Source: Myxococcales bacterium
GTDB lineage: Bacteria; Myxococcota_A; Polyangia; Polyangiales; Polyangiaceae
Assembly: GCA_012514535.1 (NCBI GenBank)
Contig: JAAZAA010000299.1
Location: 1 to 64,000, forward strand
Direction: 5' to 3'
Length of the DNA: 64,000 nt
Positions 25,632 through 34,662 of the stretch are shown piece by piece. Within the stretch, counting starts at the first letter, position 1, and each line of letters starts with the position of its first letter. The position numbers were made by a program, and so were the translations under genes. The notes under the pieces were generated by a model. It was not told where the DNA came from and made no database searches. It saw only the letters and a program-made list of their open reading frames with translations.

Positions 25632-26276
25632 CTACTCCACGACGATCGTGTCACCGTCGAGTAGCCGGAAGCGCGCCGCCGCGTGTTCCGGGCGCATCAA
25701 CTCCCGGTAGCGCACCCGGATTCTCTGCAGCTCCGGGTGCCGACGGATCACGAAGATCTCGTCCTCGTCGGCGAAATCGTTGAGCCCCCCGGCCCGCGCC
25801 AGCCCGGACAGGATGCCCTCATCCACGCCAAGCTCGAAGTATCCCGGTTGCAGCACCTCGCCGATCACCCCGATCCGAATCGGTCGACGTGTCGCCACGG
25901 CCACGCTGACGAGGGGCTCCGCCAGGATGCCGCGTAGGCGCTCGGTCAGGTGGCGCTGGACCTGGTCGGGCGTCCTTCCGGCCACGTGGACCGCTCCGAG
26001 GATGGGCTGCACGTACGATCCATCCGCCCCCACCAGGAAGTCTCCCGAGAGCCCCTCCTGCTCCTGCACGAACACCGTGATCGTGTCCCCCGCTTGAATC
26101 GGCGCGTCCGCGCTCGGCGCCTTCGGTGGCACCACGTCCTGCACCCACACGTAGGGCAACGACGAACCGCACCCGCTGCACGCGCTGGCGACCGCGAGCG
26201 CCACCGCCCACCCCGAAAGGCGCCGAAGCCCACCGAGCCTCCCGCGTCGGCTGAGCCGTTCTCCACCTTGCGTCAT
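25632..26276 (-). CDS. polysaccharide export OPX lipoprotein (Wza-like)
   Basis: A 214-aa lipoprotein (lipobox CSGCG after a hydrophobic segment). The Poly_export domain (DAPIQAGDTITVFVQEQEGLSGD, then DGSYVQPILGAV) is followed by a SLBB-type repeat (RIGVIGEVLQPGYFELGVDEGILSGLARAGGLND) and a C-terminal DGDTIVVE. The length is short, without the C-terminal membrane helix of E. coli Wza, as in Myxococcus OPX proteins that work with a separate barrel. Start at the ATG at 26276. It is divergent from rfbF. Confidence 0.9.
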   Translation of the reverse strand: MTQGGERLSRRGRLGGLRRLSGWAVALAVASACSGCGSSLPYVWVQDVVPPKAPSADAPIQAGDTITVFVQEQEGLSGDFLVGADGSYVQPILGAVHVAGRTPDQVQRHLTERLRGILAEPLVSVAVATRRPIRIGVIGEVLQPGYFELGVDEGILSGLARAGGLNDFADEDEIFVIRRHPELQRIRVRYRELMRPEHAAARFRLLDGDTIVVE

Positions 26277-26529
26277 GTCGCGTCCTCGCCGGTGGTGTAC
26301 GGCCACGCTGGCGTCCCAAAAAAGTGCAGCGGCCCTCCAGGTCCGGGACGAGGCCGCCGTCGTCTCGACCTGGGGCGCTCCTCCTCGTGAGTGTCTCGAA
26401 AGGACGGGCGTCCTGCGTGCTGGCCCGGGAGAAACCGTTTCCGAATCATGTGTCTACGTCGCAGCTCCCGCGGCCTGTGCCGACGGCATCGCGCGGCGCT
26501 CGGCGTCGAGACGGACAGCGGAGGAGTCC

Positions 26530-27306
26530 ATGAAAGTCGCGATTCTTGCGGGAGGGGTGGGCAGCCGCCTCTCCGAGGAGACGGTCGAGAAGCCCAAGCC
26601 CATGGTGGAGATCGGTGGCCGACCGATCCTCTGGCACATCATGCGCCACTATCACTACTTCGGGCACAAGGACTTCGTGATCGCCCTCGGTTACAAGGGC
26701 GAGATCATCAAGAAGTACTTCGTGGACTACTGCTCTTTGAACGGTAGCAGCCTCACGGTCGATCTGCGGGAGCGCAGGGTGATCAACCACGAGGGCGCCG
26801 AGCCCCTCGACTGGCGCGTGCAGCTCGTCGACACGGGGATGTCGACCGCGACGGGCGGGCGCATCAAGCGGCTCCGTGACTACGTCGGCAACGAGACATT
26901 CATGCTCACCTGGGGTGACGGGGTGTCCAACGTCGACATCCGCAAGCTCCTCGAGTTCCACCGCTCTCACGGGAAGCTCGCCACCTTGACCGCGGTGCAT
27001 CCGGTCGCTCGCTTCGGTCACCTGGAGCTGGACGGCGACGTCGTCTCCGAGTTCTCCGAGAAGCCGCAGACGAAGCAGGGCTGGATCAACGGCGCGTTCT
27101 TCGTGCTCGAGCCGCAGGTGTTCGATTACATCGAGGGCGACGAGACGCAGTGGGACTACGAGCCCATGATGAATCTCGCCCGCGACGGCCAGCTCATGGC
27201 CTACAAGCACACGGATTTCTGGCAATGCATGGATACGCTGCGGGAGCGGAAGCTCTTGGAGGAGCTCTGGTCCTCCGGGAAAGCCCCCTGGCGCATCTGG
27301 GATTGA
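26530..27306 (+). CDS. rfbF: glucose-1-phosphate cytidylyltransferase
   Basis: A 258-aa nucleotidyltransferase that makes CDP-glucose from CTP and glucose-1-phosphate. It has the nucleotide-binding start VAILAGGVGSRLSEETVEKPKPMVEIGG, WHIMRHY, the metal-binding TWGDGVSNVD, and QGWINGAFFVLEP, all as in RfbF. The length matches the family. The RBS is GGAGGAG right before the ATG at 26530; the upstream part of the track ORF is intergenic. It begins the sugar-nucleotide module with the SDR and methyltransferases downstream. No rfbG-type CDP-glucose 4,6-dehydratase is visible in the window. Confidence 0.93.
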   Translation: MKVAILAGGVGSRLSEETVEKPKPMVEIGGRPILWHIMRHYHYFGHKDFVIALGYKGEIIKKYFVDYCSLNGSSLTVDLRERRVINHEGAEPLDWRVQLVDTGMSTATGGRIKRLRDYVGNETFMLTWGDGVSNVDIRKLLEFHRSHGKLATLTAVHPVARFGHLELDGDVVSEFSEKPQTKQGWINGAFFVLEPQVFDYIEGDETQWDYEPMMNLARDGQLMAYKHTDFWQCMDTLRERKLLEELWSSGKAPWRIWD

Positions 27307-27473
27307 GAGCAGCGCCGGACGCCAGAGAGGCGCCCGCATCCGCGCGGCGCGAGTCTGACGTATGTCAGAGTTCGCAGCCCACCCACTCGTCGCGGTCGTG
27401 AGCCTCCAACAAGGAGACTCACGTATCACACAACGCACACGCAACGGCTCACGACAGTCAGACGGCCACGATC

Positions 27474-28511
27474 ATGAGAGTGCTACTCACAGGACACAAG
27501 GGATACATCGGCACCGTGTTGGCGCCGATGCTTCGAGACGCTGGACACGAGGTGCACGGATACGACTCCGACCTGTTCAAGCGCTGCACCTTCGGGGAGG
27601 AGCCGCGCCCGATCCCCGAGACCATCAAGGACATCCGGGACTGCGAGCTGTCTGACGTGCAAGGGTTCGACGCCGTGGTCCACCTGGCAGGCCTGTCGAA
27701 CGACCCGCTCGGCGATCTCGACCCGCAGCTCACCTACGAGATCAACTATCACGCGTCGGTGCGCCTCGCAGAGCTCGCGAAGAAGGCCGGAGTCTCGCGC
27801 TTCGTGTTCTCCTCGTCCTGCAGCAACTACGGGGCCGCAGGGGACGACATCCTGACCGAGGAGTCCCCGCTCAACCCCGTCACGCCTTACGGGAAGTCGA
27901 AGGTGCTGTTGGAGCAGGAGCTCTCGCGCCTGGCCGATCCGACGTTCACCCCGGTGTACCTGCGGAACGCGACGGCCTACGGCGTCTCACCTCGGCTCCG
28001 CTTCGATCTCGTGCTCAACAACCTGGTCGCCTGGGCGCACACCACCGGCAAGGTCCATTTGAAGAGCGACGGATCGCCGTGGCGACCCCTGGTCCACATC
28101 GAGGACATCTCGCGCGCGTTCCTCGCGGTGCTCGGCGCCCCCAAGGAGCGCGTCCACAAGCGCGCCTTCAACGTCGGCGTGCCCGGAGAGAACTTCCGCA
28201 TCCGGGAGGTCGCCGGCATCGTGCGCGAGGTCGTCGCCGGATCGGAGCTGAGCTTCGCGGACGGCGCCTCGCCCGACATCCGAAACTACCGAGTAGACTG
28301 CTCTCTCCTGCCGCGCGAGCTCCCCGAGTTCCACACGAAATGGCGGGTCCCGCACGGAGCCGAGGAGCTCCTCGACGCCTACGTGCGCACGGGCCTGTCC
28401 CTCGATGAGTTCGAGGGCAAACGTTACAAGCGCATCGACCACATCCGCACCCTGATCGCCGAAGGGATCATCGACCAGGAGCTGCGTCACACGGGAAAGG
28501 ACTTGTCATGA
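27474..28511 (+). CDS. NAD-dependent epimerase/dehydratase (extended SDR)
   Basis: A 345-aa SDR with an N-terminal Rossmann motif [17 protein letters not shown], the active-site serine region [12 protein letters not shown] and the catalytic YGKSK. It acts on a nucleotide sugar, probably the CDP-activated one made by the neighbouring RfbF. The exact reaction (epimerisation, reduction or dehydration) cannot be read from sequence; it is not a typical RfbG. The stop overlaps the start of the next gene (ATGA). The 167-bp gap upstream contains a small palindrome, TCTGAC-GTAT-GTCAGA (27354-27369). Confidence 0.88.
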   Translation: MRVLLTGHKGYIGTVLAPMLRDAGHEVHGYDSDLFKRCTFGEEPRPIPETIKDIRDCELSDVQGFDAVVHLAGLSNDPLGDLDPQLTYEINYHASVRLAELAKKAGVSRFVFSSSCSNYGAAGDDILTEESPLNPVTPYGKSKVLLEQELSRLADPTFTPVYLRNATAYGVSPRLRFDLVLNNLVAWAHTTGKVHLKSDGSPWRPLVHIEDISRAFLAVLGAPKERVHKRAFNVGVPGENFRIREVAGIVREVVAGSELSFADGASPDIRNYRVDCSLLPRELPEFHTKWRVPHGAEELLDAYVRTGLSLDEFEGKRYKRIDHIRTLIAEGIIDQELRHTGKDLS

Positions 28512-29770
28512 ACATGCTGAGCACTTCGGGGCCGGCGCGCATCTCCGAGACGATCACCCACTGCCGTGCCTGTGGGAAGTCCGGGTTCGTGCCCTTCCTC
28601 GATCTGGGGAGTACTCCGCTCGCCGACCGCCTGCTCACGCAGGAACAGCTCGACGCCCCGGAGCCGCGCGTACCGCTCGAGGTCGTCTTCTGTCCCCATT
28701 GCACCCTCGTGCAGATCACGGAGACGGTCCACCCAGCGGTGTTGTTTGGCGGAGACTACCCGTACTTCTCCTCGGTCTCGCCGAGCCTCCTCGCGCACTT
28801 CCGAGCCAGCGCGCTGCACCTCCTCGAGTCACGGCAGCTCGGTCCGGATACCCTGGTCGTCGAGGCCGCGAGCAACGACGGTTACATGCTGGTCAACTTC
28901 GCCGAGCGTGGGGTGCCGGTGCTCGGCATCGACCCCGCCCGGGATCCGGCTCGTGCGGCCCAGGCCCGGGGCATACCCACCCTCAACACCTTCTTCACCG
29001 TCGAGCTGGCCCGCCAGCTGCGCGCGGACGGCAAGTCGGCGGACGTCTTCCTCGCGAACAACGTGCTCGCCCACGTCGCGGACCTGAACGGGTTCGTGGA
29101 GGGGATCGCGACGCTGCTCGAGCCGGGAGGGGTCGCCGTCCTCGAGTGCCCGTACCTGATGGACCTGCTGGACCACTGCGAGTTCGACACGATCTACCAT
29201 CAACACCTCTGCTACTTCTCGGTGACGGCGCTCACCAAGCTGTTCGCACGGCACGGCCTGTCCCTGAACGACGTCGAGCGCACCCCCATCCACGGTGGAT
29301 CGCTGCGCCTCTTCGTCGAGCACACGACAGACGTGCGACCGCGTGTACGCGATCTGCTCGAGGAGGAAGCACGACGTGGGGTGACCCGCATCGACTTCTA
29401 CAGGCAATTCGCGGAGAAGGTCCGCTCCCTGCGGGAAGAGCTCCGAGAGGCCCTCGGCCACCTGCGCGGCGAAGGCAAGCGCATCGTCGGCTACGCCGCC
29501 GCGGCCAAGGCCTGCACGCTGATGAGCTTCTGCGGCATCGACCGGGAGCACCTCGACTACCTCGTCGACCTGAACCCGTACAAGCAGGGTCGCTTCATGA
29601 GCGGGAACAAGCTCCCGATCCTGGACCCCGCGCAGCTCCTCGAGGACCGCCCGGACTTCGTCCTCATCCTGGCCTGGAACTTCGCGGAAGAGATCATGCG
29701 TCAGCAGGACGGCTACCGAGGCCGCGGCGGTCGCTTCATCATCCCGGTGCCCGAGGTCCGCGTGCACTGA
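28508..29770 (+). CDS. sugar C-methyltransferase 1 (TylCIII-like)
   Basis: A 420-aa protein with the three-part layout of sugar C-methyltransferases. It has an N-terminal zinc-binding domain with two CxxC pairs (HCRACGK and FCPHCTL), a SAM-binding domain ([12 protein letters not shown], as in TylCIII-type enzymes), and a C-terminal domain ([28 protein letters not shown]) that contacts the nucleotide part of the sugar. It would add a branch methyl, usually at C-3 of a keto-deoxysugar. It is coupled to the SDR by an ATGA overlap. Confidence 0.88.
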   Translation: MNMLSTSGPARISETITHCRACGKSGFVPFLDLGSTPLADRLLTQEQLDAPEPRVPLEVVFCPHCTLVQITETVHPAVLFGGDYPYFSSVSPSLLAHFRASALHLLESRQLGPDTLVVEAASNDGYMLVNFAERGVPVLGIDPARDPARAAQARGIPTLNTFFTVELARQLRADGKSADVFLANNVLAHVADLNGFVEGIATLLEPGGVAVLECPYLMDLLDHCEFDTIYHQHLCYFSVTALTKLFARHGLSLNDVERTPIHGGSLRLFVEHTTDVRPRVRDLLEEEARRGVTRIDFYRQFAEKVRSLREELREALGHLRGEGKRIVGYAAAAKACTLMSFCGIDREHLDYLVDLNPYKQGRFMSGNKLPILDPAQLLEDRPDFVLILAWNFAEEIMRQQDGYRGRGGRFIIPVPEVRVH

Positions 29771-29839
29771 TCCGTGGGGGCCGCCCAGCCGCCGTCCTGC
29801 GCGCTCGGAGCTCCCCACGCCGCCTCGAAGGAGAGAACC

Positions 29840-31051
29840 GTGTCTGAGCCACGTTACATGACCTGTCCCTGTTGCGGAGGGCGTCGCGTCGACGTCTTCT
29901 ACGAGGTCACTCGCGTCCCGGTGAACAGTGTCCTGCAGCTCCCGACCCGCGAGGAGGCGCTGAGCTTCCCCACGGGGGACATCGCCCTCGGGTTCTGCGC
30001 CGACTGCGGGTTCGTGTACAATACGGCCTTTCGCTCCGAGCTCTTGGAGTACTCGGACCGCTACGATCCCACGCAGGCCTTTTCGCCGACGTTCAATCGG
30101 TGGCACGAGGAGCTGGCAGCGCGCCTCGTCGAGCGCTACGAGCTCCGCAACAAGCGGCTCATCGAGATCGGCTGCGGCAAGGGAGAGTTCCTCAACCTGC
30201 TCTGCGAGATCGGCGGTAACGAAGGGCTCGGCTTCGATCCGGCGTACGTGCCGGAGCGAGACCTACGTCAAGGGCGCACACGCGCGAAGTTCATCTCCGA
30301 CTTCTACGACGAACGCTACGCCGGCGAGCGGGGTGACTTCGTGTGCTGCAAGATGACGCTCGAGCACATCCAGCCAGCCGCCGAGTTCATGGGGACGGTG
30401 CGGCGCGCGGTCGGCGACGATCCTCGGACGGTCGTGTTCTTCCAGGTGCCGGACGTGGAACGGATCCTCGAAGAGACCGCGTTCTGGGACGTCTACTACG
30501 AGCACTGTTCGTACTACTCGATGGGATCGTTGGGGCGGCTGTTCCGGCGAACCGGCTTCGAGGTCCTCGACCTGGCGCGGGAGTACGAGAACCAGTACTT
30601 GATGATCGAGGCTCGACCAGCCAGCGGTCTGCACCGGACCCCGCTCCCGCAAGAGAACGATCTCAAGCGCTTGCGCTGCCTCGTCCGCGACTTCACGAGG
30701 CGGCTCGAAGCGCAGACGTCTCACTGGAGGGGGCTCCTCGAACGCCACGGGCGCGATGGGAAGAAGGTCGTGATCTGGGGCTCTGGTTCGAAGGGCGTGT
30801 CGTTCTTGACCACGCTCGGCGACCTGGGCCGCGCCGCGGGTCCGTCGAAGGGCTCGATCGAGTACGTGGTGGACATCAACCCCCATCGCCAGGGTCACTT
30901 CATGGCGAGGACGGGGCAGGAGATCGTGGGTCCGGAGTTCCTGGAGGAGTATCGACCCGACACCGTGATCGTCATGAACCCGGTCTACACCCGCGAAATT
31001 CGGGACACTTTGACGTCGAGGGGTCTGCAACCCGAGGTGCTGACTACATGA
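29840..31051 (+). CDS. sugar C-methyltransferase-like 2
   Basis: A 403-aa relative of the neighbouring methyltransferases. It has two CxxC pairs (CPCCGG and FCADCG), SAM-binding motif IEIGCGKGEFL, and the C-terminal WGSGSKGVSFLTTLG and VVDINPHRQGHFM. It resembles its downstream neighbour more than its upstream one, so it probably has a different sugar or position. The start is a GTG at 29840 behind AAGGAG; the track start at 29774 is too early. Its stop overlaps the next start (ATGA). Confidence 0.85.
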   Translation: MSEPRYMTCPCCGGRRVDVFYEVTRVPVNSVLQLPTREEALSFPTGDIALGFCADCGFVYNTAFRSELLEYSDRYDPTQAFSPTFNRWHEELAARLVERYELRNKRLIEIGCGKGEFLNLLCEIGGNEGLGFDPAYVPERDLRQGRTRAKFISDFYDERYAGERGDFVCCKMTLEHIQPAAEFMGTVRRAVGDDPRTVVFFQVPDVERILEETAFWDVYYEHCSYYSMGSLGRLFRRTGFEVLDLAREYENQYLMIEARPASGLHRTPLPQENDLKRLRCLVRDFTRRLEAQTSHWRGLLERHGRDGKKVVIWGSGSKGVSFLTTLGDLGRAAGPSKGSIEYVVDINPHRQGHFMARTGQEIVGPEFLEEYRPDTVIVMNPVYTREIRDTLTSRGLQPEVLTT

Positions 31052-32205
31052 GAGAATCGACTTGCACGGTTTGTGCGAGCAACCGAGTCGTCATCGTCGC
31101 GGACACCGGCGCCGTGCCCGTGTTCTGCAATCAACTCTGCCGCACGCGCGCGGCAGCGGTGTCCACGACGAAGGCGAACGTCAAGCTGGGCTACTGCGAG
31201 GATTGCGGCCACGTATACAACGTGTGCTTCGACGAGCGGCTCCTGCGCTACGGCCCCGAGTACGAGAACTCACTGCACTGCTCGGGACAGTTTCGGGACT
31301 TCGCGGAGCGCCTCGCCGAGGAGCTCGTCGCGAGGCACGCCCTGCGTGGGAAGCGCATCGTGGAGGTGGGGTGCGGCAACGGGGAGTTCCTGCTGACCCT
31401 CTGCCGAGAGGGCAGGAACGAGGGCTTCGGCTTCGACGTCAGCCATGCGGGTCGCCCCGACGGACTCCCTGCCAACGTGCGCATCGAGACGGATACCTTC
31501 GGGCCGCGCCACGCCGCCCTCGATCCGGATTTCGTGTACACGCGGCACGTGCTGGAGCACGTCGGCGATCCCATCGCGTTCCTGCGGGAAATTCGGGACA
31601 ACGTACGGGAGGGGGCCGCCTTCTACGTCGAGGTGCCGAACGCCCTCTACACCCTCCGTGATGGCGGGGTGTGGGACATCATCTACGAGCACTGCGGGTA
31701 TTTCACCCCGGACTCCCTGCGCACCGCGCTCGAGCGGAGTGGCTTCGTCGTGGAGCTGATCCAGGAGGCCTTCGACGGGCAGTTTCTGTGCGCCCACGCC
31801 CGGGCAGAGACGTCCGCGGCGATGTCGCGCCGCCCACCCGATCCGCTCCTGCGACGCCTCGTCTCGGACTTCGTCTGCCATCACGGCGCCAAGATCGCCG
31901 CGTGGCGCGCGACCGTCGCGGAGCTCGCGACGCAGCAACGGCGGGTGGTCGCGTGGGGCGCCGGCTCCAAGGGCAACACCTTCGCGAACCTCGTGGCCCG
32001 AGCGGACGTGGTCCCATACGTCGTCGACCTGAACCCGAGGAAGCACGGCATGTTCGTCGCCGGCACCGGGGCCCGCATCGTCCCTCCCGAGTTCCTCGTC
32101 CAGTACCGACCCGACGTAGTCGTGGTCCTCAACCCGGTGTACGAGCGAGAGATCCGGCAGCGCCTGGCGGGTTTGGGCCTCAGTCCATCGGTTCTTCTGG
32201 CGTGA
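31048..32205 (+). CDS. sugar C-methyltransferase-like 3
   Basis: A 385-aa third member of the row. It has the CxxC pairs CTVCAS and YCEDCG, SAM motif IVEVGCGNGEFLL, and C-terminal WGAGSKGNTFANLV and VVDLNPRKHGMFVAG, ending VVVLNPVYEREIRQRL. It starts at the ATG at 31048, overlapping the previous stop. It is a clear paralogue of gene 2, so tandem duplication is likely. Its 3' end overlaps the convergent kinase gene by 26 bp. The track ORF begins upstream in a shadow frame. Confidence 0.85.
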   Translation: MRESTCTVCASNRVVIVADTGAVPVFCNQLCRTRAAAVSTTKANVKLGYCEDCGHVYNVCFDERLLRYGPEYENSLHCSGQFRDFAERLAEELVARHALRGKRIVEVGCGNGEFLLTLCREGRNEGFGFDVSHAGRPDGLPANVRIETDTFGPRHAALDPDFVYTRHVLEHVGDPIAFLREIRDNVREGAAFYVEVPNALYTLRDGGVWDIIYEHCGYFTPDSLRTALERSGFVVELIQEAFDGQFLCAHARAETSAAMSRRPPDPLLRRLVSDFVCHHGAKIAAWRATVAELATQQRRVVAWGAGSKGNTFANLVARADVVPYVVDLNPRKHGMFVAGTGARIVPPEFLVQYRPDVVVVLNPVYEREIRQRLAGLGLSPSVLLA

Positions 32206-34459
32206 CGCCGGGGGGAGGACCTTCGAGGGGTTCGAGGCCCTCGATGGGATCGAGCCCCTCGTCGAGGGGCACGAAGAGGGGCTCGTCCTCGTCGATCCGG
32301 ATGCGCAGCTCGGAGGGGTCCGGTTGATCTTGGCTGGGCCCTCTTCGGGCGTCATCGGGCAGCGGTGACGGCGGCGGCGTGGAGCCGCTGAACGCGTCCA
32401 GGGCGAGCGCCAGCCCGAGGACGAGCACCAGGAAGAGCGCGACCGCCCACACGGGCGGGGGTTTGGATGCGCGGGTCGACGGCAAGACCTGGGTCTCCCA
32501 CGGGTCCACTCGGCGATCGGGGCGCCTGCCTGGCCTCGCGAGGACGATCGCCCGGCTGCCTGGTCTCGGTGCTCGCAGCTCGCCCGCGGCGCCGAGGTCC
32601 AACCTGCCCCACCCCAGCGCGGCGCGGTCGGCAGGGTCCAGACCAGCAGGGTCCAAACCACCAGGATCCAGACCGGCAGGGTCCAGACCGGCATCCTCCA
32701 AGACGGGATCCAGCATGCCGGGACCGGCAACGCCGGGAGACTCGCCAGGGGGCAGAGATTTTGCCCCGATGCGGGCGGCCTCGGCCACTTCGCTGGGCAG
32801 CGCGAGCTGGTCGAGGAGCACGGCGGTACGCAGGAGGTCCGCGCGGAAATGTTCGGCAGACTGATAACGACGCTCCCGATCGCGCTCGAGGGCACGCAGG
32901 CACACGGGGTCGAAGGCGGGGTGAGGACGGCGCCCCACGGTGCTGGGAGGAGCGATGGGCTCGTAGAGCACCTGCTGCATGATCTCCTCGGCGGTGTCCC
33001 CATCGAAGAGCTGCAGCCCCGTCAACAGCCGGTAGAGCACGACGCCCAAGGCGAAGATGTCGGCGCGGTGATCGACCTCCCCCGTGGCGATGCGCTCGGG
33101 GGCCAGGTACTGGGGCTTGCCGCGAGCGCGCCCGTCGCCCGCCCAGTTGTCGCTGACGTGCGCGACCCCGAAGTCCGTCACCCGCGTCACGCCGTCGAAG
33201 CCGACGAGCAGGTTGTCCGGAGAAACGTCCTGGTGCACGAGACCGAGCAGGCGGCCCTGGTCGTCCCCCAAGGTGTGCGCGGCGTGCAGCCCTGCCAGGG
33301 CTTCGACGCCGATGGCGGCGGCGATCGAAGGATCGATCAGGAGGGTCCCCCTGGCCTCGGCTGCGAGCAGGTCGGCGACGCTGCACCCCGCGACGAACTC
33401 CATCACGAGATAGGGCTGCCCGCGGCTGCTCCCCACGTCGACGACGCTGACGACGTTCGGGTGGTGGAGACGCCCGGTGAGCCGGGCCTCGCGCAGGAGC
33501 AGGCGCACTGCCTCCGGGTTCTGGCAGAGGTGTTCCCGGAGCACCTTCATCGCGAACAGGCGCGAGAAGCCTCCCTCGCCGCGCACCCGGCACGCGTACA
33601 CGGTGGCCATGCCCCCGCGCCCCAACCGGCTCAGGATCTCGTAGCGCCCGACGACGGGACGTGGCCTCGAGGAAGCGGATCGCTCTCCGCCCGCTCCCTC
33701 CGCTGCCGCGGGGGTGGAGGATCGGGGCGGCAGCGTCGGCTCGCTCGGGCTGACGTCCTGCGCCCGGCGGGGAGGCTCGACGGGCGACGAGGTCGTCGCC
33801 TCCAACGCCGCGAGCTCTTCGAGGTCCCGGTCGCTACCGGGGTCCTCCGTGACGTCGGAGGGCGAACGGGAGGGGGCCTCCGGCCAGATCACCACCCCGG
33901 CGTCGAGGAGCTGCACGACGCTGCTCAACACCACCACCGGATCCAGCCCGCTCTGATCGATGAGCGCGTACAGGGGCCTCTCGCCGTCGATCAGCGCGTG
34001 CACGGCGCCGCGCGCTCCGTCGAGCGTCACTCCGGCGGGAGCCGAGCACGGCTCGAGGACCGCCGACAGCGGGGGCACGCGCGCCAGCAGCTCGGACCAC
34101 TGACGACGCCGCGCCTGCACCTTCTCCTCGAGCTCGGGGAGCGAGGCGTGCAAGGACTGGCGTCCGTGGCTCACTCCGGTCTGCTCGCGCCAGCGCGCCG
34201 CGGGATAGGAGAGGAGGTGTAACAACGCGCGCTCCCCCGCAGAGCCCGCGAGAGACGCGTCGACGATGACGCCCGTTCGCAGCCACACCTCCGCGAGCCC
34301 CGCGGGGGTGTGGAAGACGACCTGGCCCGTCGCGCCCCGACTCGACGCGTCGCGCAACACCGCGAGGGGCGACCCCAGAAGGACCCTCTCCCGATCCGCT
34401 CGCCGTCCGTTCCCCGGTGCGGGGGCGTTTTCGCCGGGAGCCTGAAGTGCCAGCGGCAC
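32180..34459 (-). CDS. membrane Ser/Thr protein kinase with N-terminal PATAN/DUF4388-like domain
   Basis: An N-terminal region of about 170 residues resembles DUF4388/PATAN (GQVVFHTPAGLAEVWLRTG). A Hanks-type kinase domain follows at about 270-540: GRGGMATVYACR (P-loop), FAMKVL (Lys), VHQDVSPDNLLV (catalytic loop with HQD in place of HRD), VTDFGVAH, and YLAPERI. A linker with GLDPAGLDPGG repeats, one TM helix (about 668-690) and an acidic tail end the protein. The start is unclear: the frame is open to 34987, and I chose the GTG at 34459 behind GAGG, giving 759 aa. It is divergent from the FHA-Wzz gene, a likely substrate or partner. Confidence 0.88.
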   Translation of the reverse strand: MPLALQAPGENAPAPGNGRRADRERVLLGSPLAVLRDASSRGATGQVVFHTPAGLAEVWLRTGVIVDASLAGSAGERALLHLLSYPAARWREQTGVSHGRQSLHASLPELEEKVQARRRQWSELLARVPPLSAVLEPCSAPAGVTLDGARGAVHALIDGERPLYALIDQSGLDPVVVLSSVVQLLDAGVVIWPEAPSRSPSDVTEDPGSDRDLEELAALEATTSSPVEPPRRAQDVSPSEPTLPPRSSTPAAAEGAGGERSASSRPRPVVGRYEILSRLGRGGMATVYACRVRGEGGFSRLFAMKVLREHLCQNPEAVRLLLREARLTGRLHHPNVVSVVDVGSSRGQPYLVMEFVAGCSVADLLAAEARGTLLIDPSIAAAIGVEALAGLHAAHTLGDDQGRLLGLVHQDVSPDNLLVGFDGVTRVTDFGVAHVSDNWAGDGRARGKPQYLAPERIATGEVDHRADIFALGVVLYRLLTGLQLFDGDTAEEIMQQVLYEPIAPPSTVGRRPHPAFDPVCLRALERDRERRYQSAEHFRADLLRTAVLLDQLALPSEVAEAARIGAKSLPPGESPGVAGPGMLDPVLEDAGLDPAGLDPGGLDPAGLDPADRAALGWGRLDLGAAGELRAPRPGSRAIVLARPGRRPDRRVDPWETQVLPSTRASKPPPVWAVALFLVLVLGLALALDAFSGSTPPPSPLPDDARRGPSQDQPDPSELRIRIDEDEPLFVPLDEGLDPIEGLEPLEGPPPGVTPEEPMD
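32640..32705 (-). repeat. tandem repeat coding for GLDPAGLDPGG units in the kinase linker
   Basis: About four copies of a 15-bp unit (CAGGGTCCAGACCAG-like on the plus strand) encode GLDPA/GLDPG repeats between the kinase domain and the TM helix. Confidence 0.7.
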
Positions 34460-34662
34460 CTCGAGCGCCTCGGCGCGTCTCGAATCGGGATGATTCGGTC
34501 GAGCAATCAAAGCAGTGTCCGTTGGGGAGTTCTCGGGACGACCAGGTCCTCCCGGCCGCGGCGTCGCGGAGAACCGCCCGCGGTGACGCCGTTCACGAGG
34601 CCAGCGCCGTGGTCGTCCGCGGCGACTGGTACGGCCCGCTTGCTGCCTCTCGAAAGGCTGCC

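Noticed and set aside
23089-25632. 847-aa minus-strand ORF
   Set aside because: Runs out of frame through the barrel gene and antisense to the PHP lipoprotein; no domain.
26320-26350. Possible sigma-54 promoter before rfbF (CTGGCG...GTGCAG)
   Set aside because: Spacing between GG and GC is 14, not 10.
27354-27369. Palindrome TCTGAC-GTAT-GTCAGA upstream of the SDR gene as an operator
   Set aside because: Only six pairs, a single copy and no known regulator; noted in the SDR entry only.
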